Assembly (NCBI GenBank): GCA_001839685.1
Contig: MLAK01001260.1
Span: 81,500 to 145,499, forward strand
Length of the DNA stretch: 64,000 nt
Direction of reading: 5' to 3'
From: Tritrichomonas foetus
Lineage: Eukaryota > Parabasalia > Tritrichomonadida > Tritrichomonadidae
Of this stretch, positions 49,112 to 58,726 are shown one piece after another. Each line of letters opens with the position of its first letter. The first letter of the stretch is position 1. The notes under the pieces are model-generated. The model did not search any database. It saw only the letters and a list, made by a program, of their open reading frames with translations, and was not told the DNA's origin. The position numbers and the translations under genes are program-made.

Positions 49112-49369
49112 TTAAATTTTGACACATTTCACCTAATTCACAACTGTATTCACCTAGTTTGTCCGTTTTGATTTTGCCGTTAATTATTCCTTAAAACAAA
49201 CTTCTTTTTTAAGGTCGATTTTCAGCATGCCGATCATTGGTGGAAATTTTTTCAATGTTAGGTGAAATATTTCTTTGGAAGAAGTGAATTTCTTTAAATA
49301 ATTGCAAACTTTTTGTGATCATAACGTAAGAATTATTTGAATTCAAATAATTCTGCGAAAAGATACTGA

Positions 49370-51055
49370 ATGCAGATGAATAGCGACGATCCAATGCTTT
49401 CAGATCAGAGTGAAGAAAACAACGACGATTTTCTCGAGGGCCTCAAAGAGATGGGCCTTCTTGGGGCGTCCGGAGACGTTTCCCCGGATAATTCGCCAAA
49501 GCCGAAGACGAGCGAAAAGAAGACCAGCAAAAAAACAGGAAAGAAATCAAGCGACTTCGACATGACAACCCCTCAATCAAACAAACAAGGGAATCGAACA
49601 AAAACAAAAAGAAGGCCTCCCGCGCGTCGCCCGGTTATTAATATCGACGAACTTTTGGACGGAATTGGCGCCAATTCGCCACCATCTGACCAGGCTCACC
49701 CGCTATCCCAAAACAACAACAATAACAACAGCAACAGCAATTTTAATATAAATAATAATAATTCCAATACAAACAGCAATAACAACAATAATAGTCATAA
49801 TGATAATTTCAATACGAGTAATAATTTGAACGGATCAAAAAATGACTTTTCAATGATGCAAATAGCACAAGATAATACAAGCTCGTTCACTTCCAGAGTT
49901 GAATTAAATATTCAATCATATATAACAACTCGATTTCTGAATCTTCGAGAGGACTTCATCACTGAATTACAACAACTCTTAATTGAAACAGATATTATTG
50001 AAGTTGAGGTGAATAAATTTTTGAATGAACTAAAAGTCAATTTGCGAGAAGTTCTCTCATTTGAATTATCAAATACAAATCAAACAAATCAAATTTTATC
50101 AGTTGTTGATTCTTTATGTCCTGCCTTTCTCCAAGTTATGAAATCCATTCCAAGCATTAATACCAAAGATAGACAAAGTGAAATTGAAAGTGCGGGACTT
50201 GCTCAAGTTGCTGTTTCAACATTTTCACCTTTAATTAAAGAAAACTTTAAATCTTCAGCAGATGAACTTATGCGTGATTTATCGGAGCTTCATGAACTTC
50301 AGTCCCAAGTTAAGAAAAATGAGATTAAGAATCAAAGGCAAAGAAAAGTTCTCTCAGAAACATTATTGGATTATGAATCTCAAAAAATCACTCAACAAGT
50401 CGAATCACAAACAATTTCTGAAATTTCGCAGAGAGTCAGCGAACTGAGAAAAATTGTAAATGATGATGATGAATATGATCCAGATGATGAATTTGGCGAT
50501 GAACCAAGTGATAAAATGACCAAGAAGCTAAAAAGTGCGCTTCTTAGACTAAGAAAAGAAACTGAATCTTCTCATCTTGAACCATCTTCAAGAATTCGAA
50601 CTTTTCATCGAAAATTGAACGATTATCGTGAAGATGCATCAACAATGAGAAATATGATATTATATAATAATCAAATGTTTGCAAATAGAGCTTATCAAAT
50701 GATGTCATCAATGCAAACTGAATTATCTATGTCATCTTCAATTCCACAACCATCACAATTGTCTCAAAATCAACAAAATCAAAGTTTCTCGCAAAGTTTT
50801 ACACATAGTATGATCCCATCTTCACCTCGATCACCTGATACACCACCAAGAGTGTCATTTCCGGGAATGAATGATGATTTAAATAATAGTTCATACATGG
50901 AGAGAAACTTTGAATTAATTGATAATGTTCGATCAAGATTGAAACAGATTCAAGATCAGCATGATGCGGATTTACAAAATATTTCATCATTTCTTCAGAA
51001 TTTAAAGAAGACTGAAAAACAAAGGGTTAGATCAGAAATAATGACAGAGCAATAA
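49370..51055 (+). CDS. Asn-rich coiled-coil protein
   Basis: 561 residues; ATG at 49370, with a second at 49376. Residues 1-100 are acidic then Lys/Arg/Pro-rich; DFLEGLKEMGLLGASGD and INIDELLDGIG are two short conserved-looking patches. An Asn/Ser run (about 115-155) follows, then about 230 residues of coiled coil (about 175-450) and a Gln/Ser-rich tail ending in another coiled coil. The layout resembles centrosomal or basal-body proteins such as FBF1, but this is only a resemblance. TAAATG at the stop. It is divergent from the 47012-49111 gene, 258 bases apart. Confidence 0.8.
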   Translation: MQMNSDDPMLSDQSEENNDDFLEGLKEMGLLGASGDVSPDNSPKPKTSEKKTSKKTGKKSSDFDMTTPQSNKQGNRTKTKRRPPARRPVINIDELLDGIGANSPPSDQAHPLSQNNNNNNSNSNFNINNNNSNTNSNNNNNSHNDNFNTSNNLNGSKNDFSMMQIAQDNTSSFTSRVELNIQSYITTRFLNLREDFITELQQLLIETDIIEVEVNKFLNELKVNLREVLSFELSNTNQTNQILSVVDSLCPAFLQVMKSIPSINTKDRQSEIESAGLAQVAVSTFSPLIKENFKSSADELMRDLSELHELQSQVKKNEIKNQRQRKVLSETLLDYESQKITQQVESQTISEISQRVSELRKIVNDDDEYDPDDEFGDEPSDKMTKKLKSALLRLRKETESSHLEPSSRIRTFHRKLNDYREDASTMRNMILYNNQMFANRAYQMMSSMQTELSMSSSIPQPSQLSQNQQNQSFSQSFTHSMIPSSPRSPDTPPRVSFPGMNDDLNNSSYMERNFELIDNVRSRLKQIQDQHDADLQNISSFLQNLKKTEKQRVRSEIMTEQ

Positions 51056-51307
51056 ATGTTTTCTTTTTTCTTGGTGAATGAGTTTGAAAAGATTGTTAAG
51101 ACAATTTAGAGAGTGATAACCAATATAATTATTTGTATGTAAATATATTTTTTTTATATAAAACCATGTCATAATATTTCTTTATTTTTTGTTATTTTCC
51201 TCCTTGAACTTTTTTTCCTAGATGAATCAATTTTACTTTAATAAATAATGCGTATAACTAGAATATCACCTAAAAATATCTTTATTAAAAAAAACTATAT
51301 ATATAAT

Positions 51308-54300
51308 CTAAGTTGATACAGATAATATGTTTCTTACACACAATTCGCGATCAGACTCACTCTGAGATTCCCAAAATTCTTTAAACGAATCATGATTATC
51401 ACTTTGAGCTGTCTTAAAAATATGGACGCATGAAAGAATGGTTGATTGATCGATGTTTGTATTTGTCGATGCTTTCATTGCAATTTGAACCATGACTTTC
51501 TGGAAATCTTCTTGATTCATCTTCTTTTCACATAATAATAAGAATTTAATATATTGGTCAGCATTAGCTTGATCATCAGAAACAAGTGAAGCTGCTGCCT
51601 TTGCAGCTCCTCGTAACGCTAGTTGAGTACCAATTTCTGCATTATGGCACATTACACTTGCAATGAAATTAAATCCACCATTTCGGAAATGATTTAATGC
51701 AAAGTCAGCAATCAAATCATAATCCAAAATACAATCTTCATTCTCCGGATTTTCTTTGCTGACTTTGATAAAGAAGCGAATGAATAAAGAAATAAGTCTA
51801 AATGTAAATGATGTTGTATTTGGTGTAGATTTGGACCATTCAATTGCTTCATTAATAAGTGAGCTTATTCCTTTCTTTACTTTTGAAAGTAAAATCTTAA
51901 ACAATGCAAGAACTTTTTCTTCATCTTGTTGTGCTTTTCCAAAAATCACTTTTGCAAGATCAGGTAATACTTGTTCAAGTTTATAAGCATTGAAATGATC
52001 AAAGCATCTTGCAGCTGTTTCAATTTCAAAATCAGCATGAATTAAAGAATAAAGTAAAGTGTCCCACGATTCTTGCTCCAAATTACTTATTTGTGATACA
52101 AACTTATATAACTCAGCAATACTTTCTTCAATTTGTCCTTTCATCATTGGTAAATTGAAAATTGCTGATTCAATGATTTCTTTTATAAGATTATTATTTT
52201 CACCATTTACGAGTTGGTTTGCATAGTACTGTAAAATAGCAGCAGCTCCGTGAATGTATCCATTTGCTTTCCAAGCATCAGAACAACTATTTAGTTCAAC
52301 AACAAAATAGGAAAGTAAAACTTCTGGTTTAATTGAAGGTTTGCCAATTACATAATCAACGTAAACCAATGATTGCCATAAATCGGAGAATATTTGTTGA
52401 TAATTTGATGCTTGTGATGGACTTTTAAGAATAATGTTTACAATATTGGAAAGTTTTGGTTGAATAATTGGTGCGAACTTTCTAACCGCATCTGATACTT
52501 CTGTATTTTCTCGACTTAATTTCAAAGCACGAGTAAACATTGCAAAATATTCAGGTGAATCATTTGTACAACTTGCCAATGATGCAAAGCAGAGTGGTAA
52601 GTTTTCTTTACTCATAAATGAAACCAAAAATCCACCAGATATGCTAAAGTTAAGCTTAAAGGCAATTGGAACAAGTCTTGCAAAGTGCTCTTGAAGGTTT
52701 GCGAAAGTGAATCTTTGGAGCAATGCGCTTAACATTGGAAATGCTTGAGCTTGAAGTGCTAGAACCCCACTTGCAGCAGAATTACAAAGTGCCATAGCAA
52801 TTGTTGATGCTTCATTTATGGTAATTGTTTCAAAAATGGTTCCAAGTGATTGTAAAATAGCAAGTTTCACTTTAGATGAAGGTGAAATTCCAGATGATGG
52901 CAATGATCTATCAATTAAAACTGATCTAATAAGTGTTAATAACATTTCACCACTTTCACGGGCAAGAAGCTGACCAACTGCACTAACTGCCATTGGACTG
53001 GTTGTTCTATCAATAGCAATTAACAATTTTGGTATTTGTTCTGTCACTGTACCTCTACCAATCATTGAATATGCTTCACTTGCAGCAAGTAGAATTGAAA
53101 ATGGAGTTTTTTCAGATGTTGGAAACTCAATTGGAATTGTTGCTGCAATTTGATATGAAACTTGGGCTAATGATGAAATTGTAAGGTAATAAACACCCTC
53201 AGCAAATGAATAAGGTGTTGCTCGAATTGATTCAACAATTGAAAGAATATCAAAGTTTGCATTATTTGATAATTGCTGTGAAACTACTGGTAAAATATCA
53301 ACAAAAACTTGTGACAATAAATGAATGATTACAGGATGCAAAGATGTTGTATCATGTAATTGTTTCAAAATAAGATTGATATGTTGTCCAGCAATTCCAA
53401 GTTCTAAAATATTATCTGTATGCGTGATCAAAGCTGTTGATAATGCATGTAATGCAAATGGTGCTGAGTAATGATTAAGCAATCTTTCATCAATGAAAAG
53501 TAAGGCTCGTGTAAGAAGGGAATTAGATATATGAAGCCGGCACATCAATGAGGATAGAATTAAGCACGAAACAGCTCGCTTATTCATTTCAACAAATCTA
53601 AACAAAGCATCAATCATTGACGGTTGTCGTTCAATCATTTTACTCACAACCTCGCATGTAATTTGAATTCTTAAATAGTCTGAACCTTTTAGTGTTTTAA
53701 GAATCAGTCCAATGAAACTCTTTGGAAGTTGATTTGCAAGTGAATCATCATAAACAATATTTAATAAAATAGAATGCGCTACAAGCATTTGTTGTGGTGT
53801 TGTTGCTTGTGAAACAATTGAATTAACAACTGTTTCTTTTGATGAACTTTGGCAGCATTTGAGGAGATCTGGAAATTGTTTGATTATTGATTGAGTTGCT
53901 AGATGGCGAAGAGTTGGAATTTCTTCTGTTTTTGGTAAAAGTAAATCATCACCTGTTACAACCACTCGATCAATTTGACTTTTAAGGAAAGTACGACCAG
54001 GATACAATGAAATTGCTTTTGTAATAAAGAAATTAATTAATGAATCGCAATTTCTTTGTGAGTGAATAATGAATTTAGCGAAATAAGCTACAGAAACATC
54101 GGTTAATTTGTTTATATTTGTTTGTGCACAAGAAAACAATAAATCTGTTTTAGTGAAATTTGAATGGTGTGCATAAAATCTCAGAAGACCTTCAATAGTT
54201 TGTTCCCACTTTGAATCAAATGAAGTCGTTGAACTTAAAAGATCACAAGTTTTTTGAAGAACACCACTTAAATTTTCAGGTGAAAGAAATTCACTTGGAG

Positions 54301-55606
54301 CATAACTTAAAATCGACCAAAGTGCTGCATATCTTACTGATAAATAATCAGTCAAGCTTGTAATTGTGCTGATATATTCATCAACTAATTGCTTCAATGA
54401 ATGAATCAAATTTGGATTCACTTCAAGAATGGCCAAAGCAACAACTTGATTTCCTGCTGTGATAAAATCGGTTTTATTTCGTGTTAATTCATTCAAAGAA
54501 GACTGAAGAAAGTGTTGGGCCAAATCTGGATGAGTTTTGGTCAAATTTGAAAAGAAAAATGCAGCACTTTCTGTGTCTTTGCTATCATTTGATCTTGCAA
54601 GATGCATTGCAGCGCCAGCACAGGCAACAATATCACTATCATTCAATAAAAGTGTATTTAAAACATGTAATTGTGAAGAAGATGGTTTCTGCTCACTTAA
54701 AACTGCACCAAAAAGGTTTTGTTTTTCAGTTTGAGTTAAAAATGACTCTATTGCTTTAATATCAGATGGTGATGTTTGTCTAATAAGCATAAATAATTCG
54801 TTAATGTTTTGTGAAATGACATTTCCTGGTAAAATTTCTAAAAATCGGTTAATTATTGGTGAGAGATAGTTTGTATATTTCTTGATGATATTGAATGATT
54901 CTTTGAGTCCACTTTTCTGATGTTGTAAAAGTGCACACTGGGCTGCAAGACGACTTGCTTGATATTTTACAAAAGGTGTTTGTTGCTTAAGAATGCAAGC
55001 ATCAACGCATTCAATTGCATTTGAGAAATAACTTTGATCAAATGAAAGAATAGCCTTCATTAATTTTAATGCCATAATTTGATTAGATTCTGGAGTGACA
55101 TCAATACTCTTCCGTAAAAGCTTGTAAACTGGCTGGCAGTATTTGCTAAGCATTTGGACTTTTGATCTGAATATTCCACGTAAAGCAAACAATGAATGGA
55201 ATTTCTTGTCTTCGGGTAATAATATTATGGAATCGATTGCTTTTGGCATTTGTGAGGCGCAGCGTGAACCTGTTCGATTACATATTTCTCCTATTGCAAC
55301 AACAGAAGCAGGAGTCAACTTATTAACGAGATCGGAAATAGCTGAAGCTATTGGTGGCTCGCTCATTTTTCCGTAAAGTTTTGTGAGGCGAAAGGCAATA
55401 GATATCGAGCATTGGACGCTTAGTTCTCCATTATTTATTTTCAAGAGATTGAAGATGGCCTTTTCGAGTTGTTGAAAATCATTATCGTTCGATAGCTGAG
55501 GAAAAAGCATGTCAAACTTCACCAATGATTGAAGAATAACTTGTTCGGGCTGAATGACGCGCTTGGAATTCGATAGCCTTTGTAAATCGGATAAAAGCGC
55601 TTCCAT
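51308..55606 (-). CDS. HEAT-repeat protein, HEATR5/Laa1-like candidate
   Basis: 1432 residues, ATG start. The protein is a HEAT/armadillo solenoid throughout, with no other domain. The N-terminal layout resembles HEATR5/Laa1: a first helical pair, then A-I-S-D-L-V-N-K-L-T-P-A-S-V-V-A-I-G-E-I, a basic Q-P-V-Y-K-L-L-R-K-S helix and FVKYQASRLAAQCAL. In the middle, LLARESGEMLLTLIRSVL and SSKVKLAILQSLGTIFETI also fit. HEATR5 proteins assist AP-1 clathrin adaptors and dynein-linked traffic. It is shorter than animal HEATR5 (about 2000). A different HEAT scaffold cannot be excluded by eye. It shares a 109-base divergent promoter with the next gene. Confidence 0.6.
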   Translation of the reverse strand: MEALLSDLQRLSNSKRVIQPEQVILQSLVKFDMLFPQLSNDNDFQQLEKAIFNLLKINNGELSVQCSISIAFRLTKLYGKMSEPPIASAISDLVNKLTPASVVAIGEICNRTGSRCASQMPKAIDSIILLPEDKKFHSLFALRGIFRSKVQMLSKYCQPVYKLLRKSIDVTPESNQIMALKLMKAILSFDQSYFSNAIECVDACILKQQTPFVKYQASRLAAQCALLQHQKSGLKESFNIIKKYTNYLSPIINRFLEILPGNVISQNINELFMLIRQTSPSDIKAIESFLTQTEKQNLFGAVLSEQKPSSSQLHVLNTLLLNDSDIVACAGAAMHLARSNDSKDTESAAFFFSNLTKTHPDLAQHFLQSSLNELTRNKTDFITAGNQVVALAILEVNPNLIHSLKQLVDEYISTITSLTDYLSVRYAALWSILSYAPSEFLSPENLSGVLQKTCDLLSSTTSFDSKWEQTIEGLLRFYAHHSNFTKTDLLFSCAQTNINKLTDVSVAYFAKFIIHSQRNCDSLINFFITKAISLYPGRTFLKSQIDRVVVTGDDLLLPKTEEIPTLRHLATQSIIKQFPDLLKCCQSSSKETVVNSIVSQATTPQQMLVAHSILLNIVYDDSLANQLPKSFIGLILKTLKGSDYLRIQITCEVVSKMIERQPSMIDALFRFVEMNKRAVSCLILSSLMCRLHISNSLLTRALLFIDERLLNHYSAPFALHALSTALITHTDNILELGIAGQHINLILKQLHDTTSLHPVIIHLLSQVFVDILPVVSQQLSNNANFDILSIVESIRATPYSFAEGVYYLTISSLAQVSYQIAATIPIEFPTSEKTPFSILLAASEAYSMIGRGTVTEQIPKLLIAIDRTTSPMAVSAVGQLLARESGEMLLTLIRSVLIDRSLPSSGISPSSKVKLAILQSLGTIFETITINEASTIAMALCNSAASGVLALQAQAFPMLSALLQRFTFANLQEHFARLVPIAFKLNFSISGGFLVSFMSKENLPLCFASLASCTNDSPEYFAMFTRALKLSRENTEVSDAVRKFAPIIQPKLSNIVNIILKSPSQASNYQQIFSDLWQSLVYVDYVIGKPSIKPEVLLSYFVVELNSCSDAWKANGYIHGAAAILQYYANQLVNGENNNLIKEIIESAIFNLPMMKGQIEESIAELYKFVSQISNLEQESWDTLLYSLIHADFEIETAARCFDHFNAYKLEQVLPDLAKVIFGKAQQDEEKVLALFKILLSKVKKGISSLINEAIEWSKSTPNTTSFTFRLISLFIRFFIKVSKENPENEDCILDYDLIADFALNHFRNGGFNFIASVMCHNAEIGTQLALRGAAKAAASLVSDDQANADQYIKFLLLCEKKMNQEDFQKVMVQIAMKASTNTNIDQSTILSCVHIFKTAQSDNHDSFKEFWESQSESDRELCVRNILSVST

Positions 55607-55652
55607 ATTTTTTCAAGGGAAATTTTGTATATGTTTGAACAAAAAAGCCAAA

Positions 55653-55688
55653 TGTTGACAAAATGGTCTTTTCAATGAAATGTCAACA
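55653..55688. promoter_or_regulatory. Inverted TGTTGACA / TGTCAACA pair in a divergent promoter
   Basis: TGTTGACA (55653-55660) and its exact reverse complement (55681-55688), 20 bases apart, centred in the 109-base gap between two divergently read genes. The symmetric arrangement suggests a shared binding site; inference. Confidence 0.4.
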
Positions 55689-55715
55689 AATGTGTACGTT
55701 TAATATAAAATTAAA

Positions 55716-56696
55716 ATGTCTTCTTCCAGCGAAAATTTTAATTTTTCTGAGTCATCATCAACTGAAATAAATTCCGATGTCGAAGAGCTTCAAATGCTAC
55801 AAAAATTACGACTGAATGAAAATGAAATTTTTGATAAAGAAAAAGAAATGCAAAATCGAATCATGCAATATGAACGAAAAATTAAAGAATTACAAGATGA
55901 ATTAAATAGTCGAGGATCATCAGAGAATACTCAAAACAATGAAAATGATAATCAAAAATCAAGTAACGAAAATTCATTTAGTCCAGCAAGTTATAATAGT
56001 GAGAAAATGGAACATTTTTATGACCAATATTCACAATATACAAATCCTCAAACTTATAAATTCTTAGAAACACCTTCAATGAAACATAACAATCAACTAA
56101 ATACACAGCCAACAATTCAGACTAATTATTCACATTGTAATTCATCTATAAAACAAATTAATACAAATAATTGTTATTCTAATGTTGGAATTAGGAAAGA
56201 ATACAAACAAGTAGAAACAGTGACATCGCCATGCAGAATATATTCCAGAAATGAAGAAACTAAAGTATATGATAATAATAAATATATTAAATTTATAAAT
56301 GAATTAGAATTTTATGTAAATGATAGACTAATAGCAGCAGATTATATTGTGGATTCTATATATGATGATAATTGTAGTTATGTTAGTTATCCTACCAACC
56401 AATCCTTGACCAAAGTCCAAGATTTGCAACAACAAAATCTGAAATTAAAAAAGCAAATCAATGATTTAACAGCATCAATAAATCGTTATTTTGATCGACA
56501 TTCTGTAGCCAAACAAAAAAGGATGATGAAAGAAAACCAATATAAACAACGAATTCAAACTTTAGAAACCAATCATCAAAATCTGCTCCAATTCATTACA
56601 AATGAACTTCAACAATTTATAAATCCTGGGGAATTAATAAATGATGAATCAATAAAACGATTAATTATGCTTGTCTCAGCAAAATTAAGATCATGA
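55716..56696 (+). CDS. Coiled-coil protein, unrecognised
   Basis: 326 residues, ATG start. A Ser/Glu-rich N-terminus leads into a coiled coil (about 28-66: KEMQNRIMQYERKIKELQDE). A long Asn/Gln/Ser/Tyr-rich disordered stretch follows (about 67-190), then a short helical patch (FINELEFYVNDRLIAADYIV) and a second coiled coil (about 230-300). The end (LINDESIKRLIMLVSAKLRS) is helical. The layout suits a cytoskeletal or centrosomal adaptor. No family assigned. Confidence 0.7.
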   Translation: MSSSSENFNFSESSSTEINSDVEELQMLQKLRLNENEIFDKEKEMQNRIMQYERKIKELQDELNSRGSSENTQNNENDNQKSSNENSFSPASYNSEKMEHFYDQYSQYTNPQTYKFLETPSMKHNNQLNTQPTIQTNYSHCNSSIKQINTNNCYSNVGIRKEYKQVETVTSPCRIYSRNEETKVYDNNKYIKFINELEFYVNDRLIAADYIVDSIYDDNCSYVSYPTNQSLTKVQDLQQQNLKLKKQINDLTASINRYFDRHSVAKQKRMMKENQYKQRIQTLETNHQNLLQFITNELQQFINPGELINDESIKRLIMLVSAKLRS

Positions 56697-56777
56697 ATAA
56701 CAACATCGAATTAATATATTATTATATTCATAAAATTTCTTTACTTCAATCATGATAGAGTTTGTGGGATTTCAAAT

Positions 56778-58427
56778 TCATCGATTTCCAATTCTCATGA
56801 TGTCTTTTATTCTTTTTATTGCTGATTCTGAAATTTGTGTTACAGGAACATTGAACAAATAACGCATATCACCATCATTTAGTTGAATTGGTTGTGGTGG
56901 ATTTCTACTTGCTTCTGGCAGAGTTAAGTAGAGCAAATCAAACAAATAAACAATGCAAACATCAGCATCTGACTTTATTCGTCGAAATATGTCATTACAG
57001 ATGTCTTCTCGAGTTTCATCGATTGGATAAGCACTTAAAGTAGATGGTGAAATATGTTTAGGTTCCAAAATATAAGGTTGAGATTTCTGATAATTTTGAT
57101 ATTCGCCTGTTAATAAAATTCGATTTGAAATCACAAGTTCTTCTTTTGTTATTTGTTGGGATATAATTGGATTAACGATAGATGTTGATGGATATAATTT
57201 TAATATTCTTATTAGTTCTTGTAGGTTAAATTTCCCATCAAATGAATTGTTTATATAGATGGAGTTTGAATAAACTGATGCTGTATATATATTTTGATAC
57301 ATTGTTTCAATATTTTCATCTGGAATTAAACTAATCATGAGATTAATTTTTTTTGAACAGGCATAAACATAAGCATCTTCAAGTTGATAATAGCACATGA
57401 ATTGCAAAAAGGATTTAAAATCACTTGATCCGTCGAAAAATAAATGGTTGTATTTTTCTTTCGTAACTGGTTGTGTTTTCTTCTCTTCAAATAATTTTTT
57501 CAATTCTTTGAGTTTTTCATTTCTGATTGAATTAATATCAAACGATTCGAGATTATTAGGATCAAATGGAATGTCAATATGAGCAGGATCTATTGTTAAA
57601 CTATCATTGATATGTTCAATATGTAAAAATAGTTGATATATTCCACATTTCTCACAAAAATCCACCAAGTGCTTAATTGTGGTAAAAGTGCCAACATCGC
57701 ATTTATTTTCTGAACGGAAAGAAATTAAAGGAACATAAATTGACGAAAAACGAAAGCTCGCCTGGGATAAGAAATAATTACAATATATATAATCTGTTTG
57801 ATTTGTAAAAAAATGATAAAGGGTGTCTTCTTTACCATTAACCGAATATTTCTGCGAATTATTATGTAATAAACTATTGTCGTCGAAAATCGGCTTTGAA
57901 ATTTCAAATTGAAATGTTATTTCACCGTTTGAGAAAGTAGGACAAACTATGGTATCTCCATTTCTTAATTTTTGTTCTAGTTTAAGGTTACAATGTTTTG
58001 GAGGCTCTCTATCGATAATATCAATGCAAACACGCAAAACATTGTTTTGAACGTTAGCAAAGATGGAGTCGCTACTTGGAATTTGTGTCGGGATTGGATA
58101 AAAAGGGTAACAATGATCATTCCAATTATTATATACACTGATTGATATTTCGTTGTCATTTCCCCCAGGAATATTGATAAATCTAAAACTGTCTTCTTCT
58201 CTCACTATTTCGTTATATCGTTTAATTTCAAATTTGTAGTAATGAGCTCCTGGATAATAAAATGTAACTGGGTTTGTATTAACCATCGCATATTTATAAC
58301 CATTTCCTAAAGGGATCATCATTTGTCTATTAAGTTCAATTTCTTCACTATTTTGTCGTATTAGATGGAGTTTTTCTCCAATGTTTAATCCATAAAATAC
58401 ATAAAAATAAACATTTACCTTGGGCAT
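56778..58427 (-). CDS. DPE2-like 4-alpha-glucanotransferase relative, shortened, probable pseudoenzyme
   Basis: 549 residues, ATG start. Two N-terminal CBM20-like starch-binding domains (about 1-100 and 115-215) precede a GH77-like part beginning near residue 230 with VPLISFRSENKCDVGTF, then I-K-H-L-V-D-F-C-E-K-C-G-I, a helix matching LQFMCYYQLEDAYVYACSKK, and the C-terminal end GDMRYLFNVPVTQISESAIK. DPE2 enzymes are about 900 residues; here the central barrel strands that carry the nucleophile Asp (in RIDH), the acid/base Glu and the third Asp are not found. It may bind glycogen without catalysis. Alternatively it is a decaying paralogue that is still open. Confidence 0.65.
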   Translation of the reverse strand: MPKVNVYFYVFYGLNIGEKLHLIRQNSEEIELNRQMMIPLGNGYKYAMVNTNPVTFYYPGAHYYKFEIKRYNEIVREEDSFRFINIPGGNDNEISISVYNNWNDHCYPFYPIPTQIPSSDSIFANVQNNVLRVCIDIIDREPPKHCNLKLEQKLRNGDTIVCPTFSNGEITFQFEISKPIFDDNSLLHNNSQKYSVNGKEDTLYHFFTNQTDYIYCNYFLSQASFRFSSIYVPLISFRSENKCDVGTFTTIKHLVDFCEKCGIYQLFLHIEHINDSLTIDPAHIDIPFDPNNLESFDINSIRNEKLKELKKLFEEKKTQPVTKEKYNHLFFDGSSDFKSFLQFMCYYQLEDAYVYACSKKINLMISLIPDENIETMYQNIYTASVYSNSIYINNSFDGKFNLQELIRILKLYPSTSIVNPIISQQITKEELVISNRILLTGEYQNYQKSQPYILEPKHISPSTLSAYPIDETREDICNDIFRRIKSDADVCIVYLFDLLYLTLPEASRNPPQPIQLNDGDMRYLFNVPVTQISESAIKRIKDIMRIGNR

Positions 58428-58493
58428 GAAATAAAAATGCCAAAAAAATCAAATTGGCGTCAACTGCCTTTTATTTCACCATATCCACTTGAT

Positions 58494-58532
<39 letters not shown>

Positions 58533-58726
58533 AGGAATTATTATTTACGAAAGCTTTATAAAATAAACAAATAAAGTATATAATATATCATGAATACAAT
58601 ATACAGGTTACAATTGTTACTTCAAGAGTCATTTGACAAACAATGTATCACTTAGCACTTCATGAATCTGACAAATAATAATTGGCCCTGATTAATGGTG
58701 AATTATTTCACAAAAGGATGATGAAT
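58428..58726. other. Intergenic region with poly-A tract
   Basis: About 300 bases between two minus-strand genes. It holds a 36-base A run. No coding-like frame. Confidence 0.6.
58495..58530. repeat. Poly-A homopolymer (about 36 nt)
   Basis: Uninterrupted A run 68 bases upstream of the DPE2-like start, poly-T in gene orientation. Confidence 0.9.
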
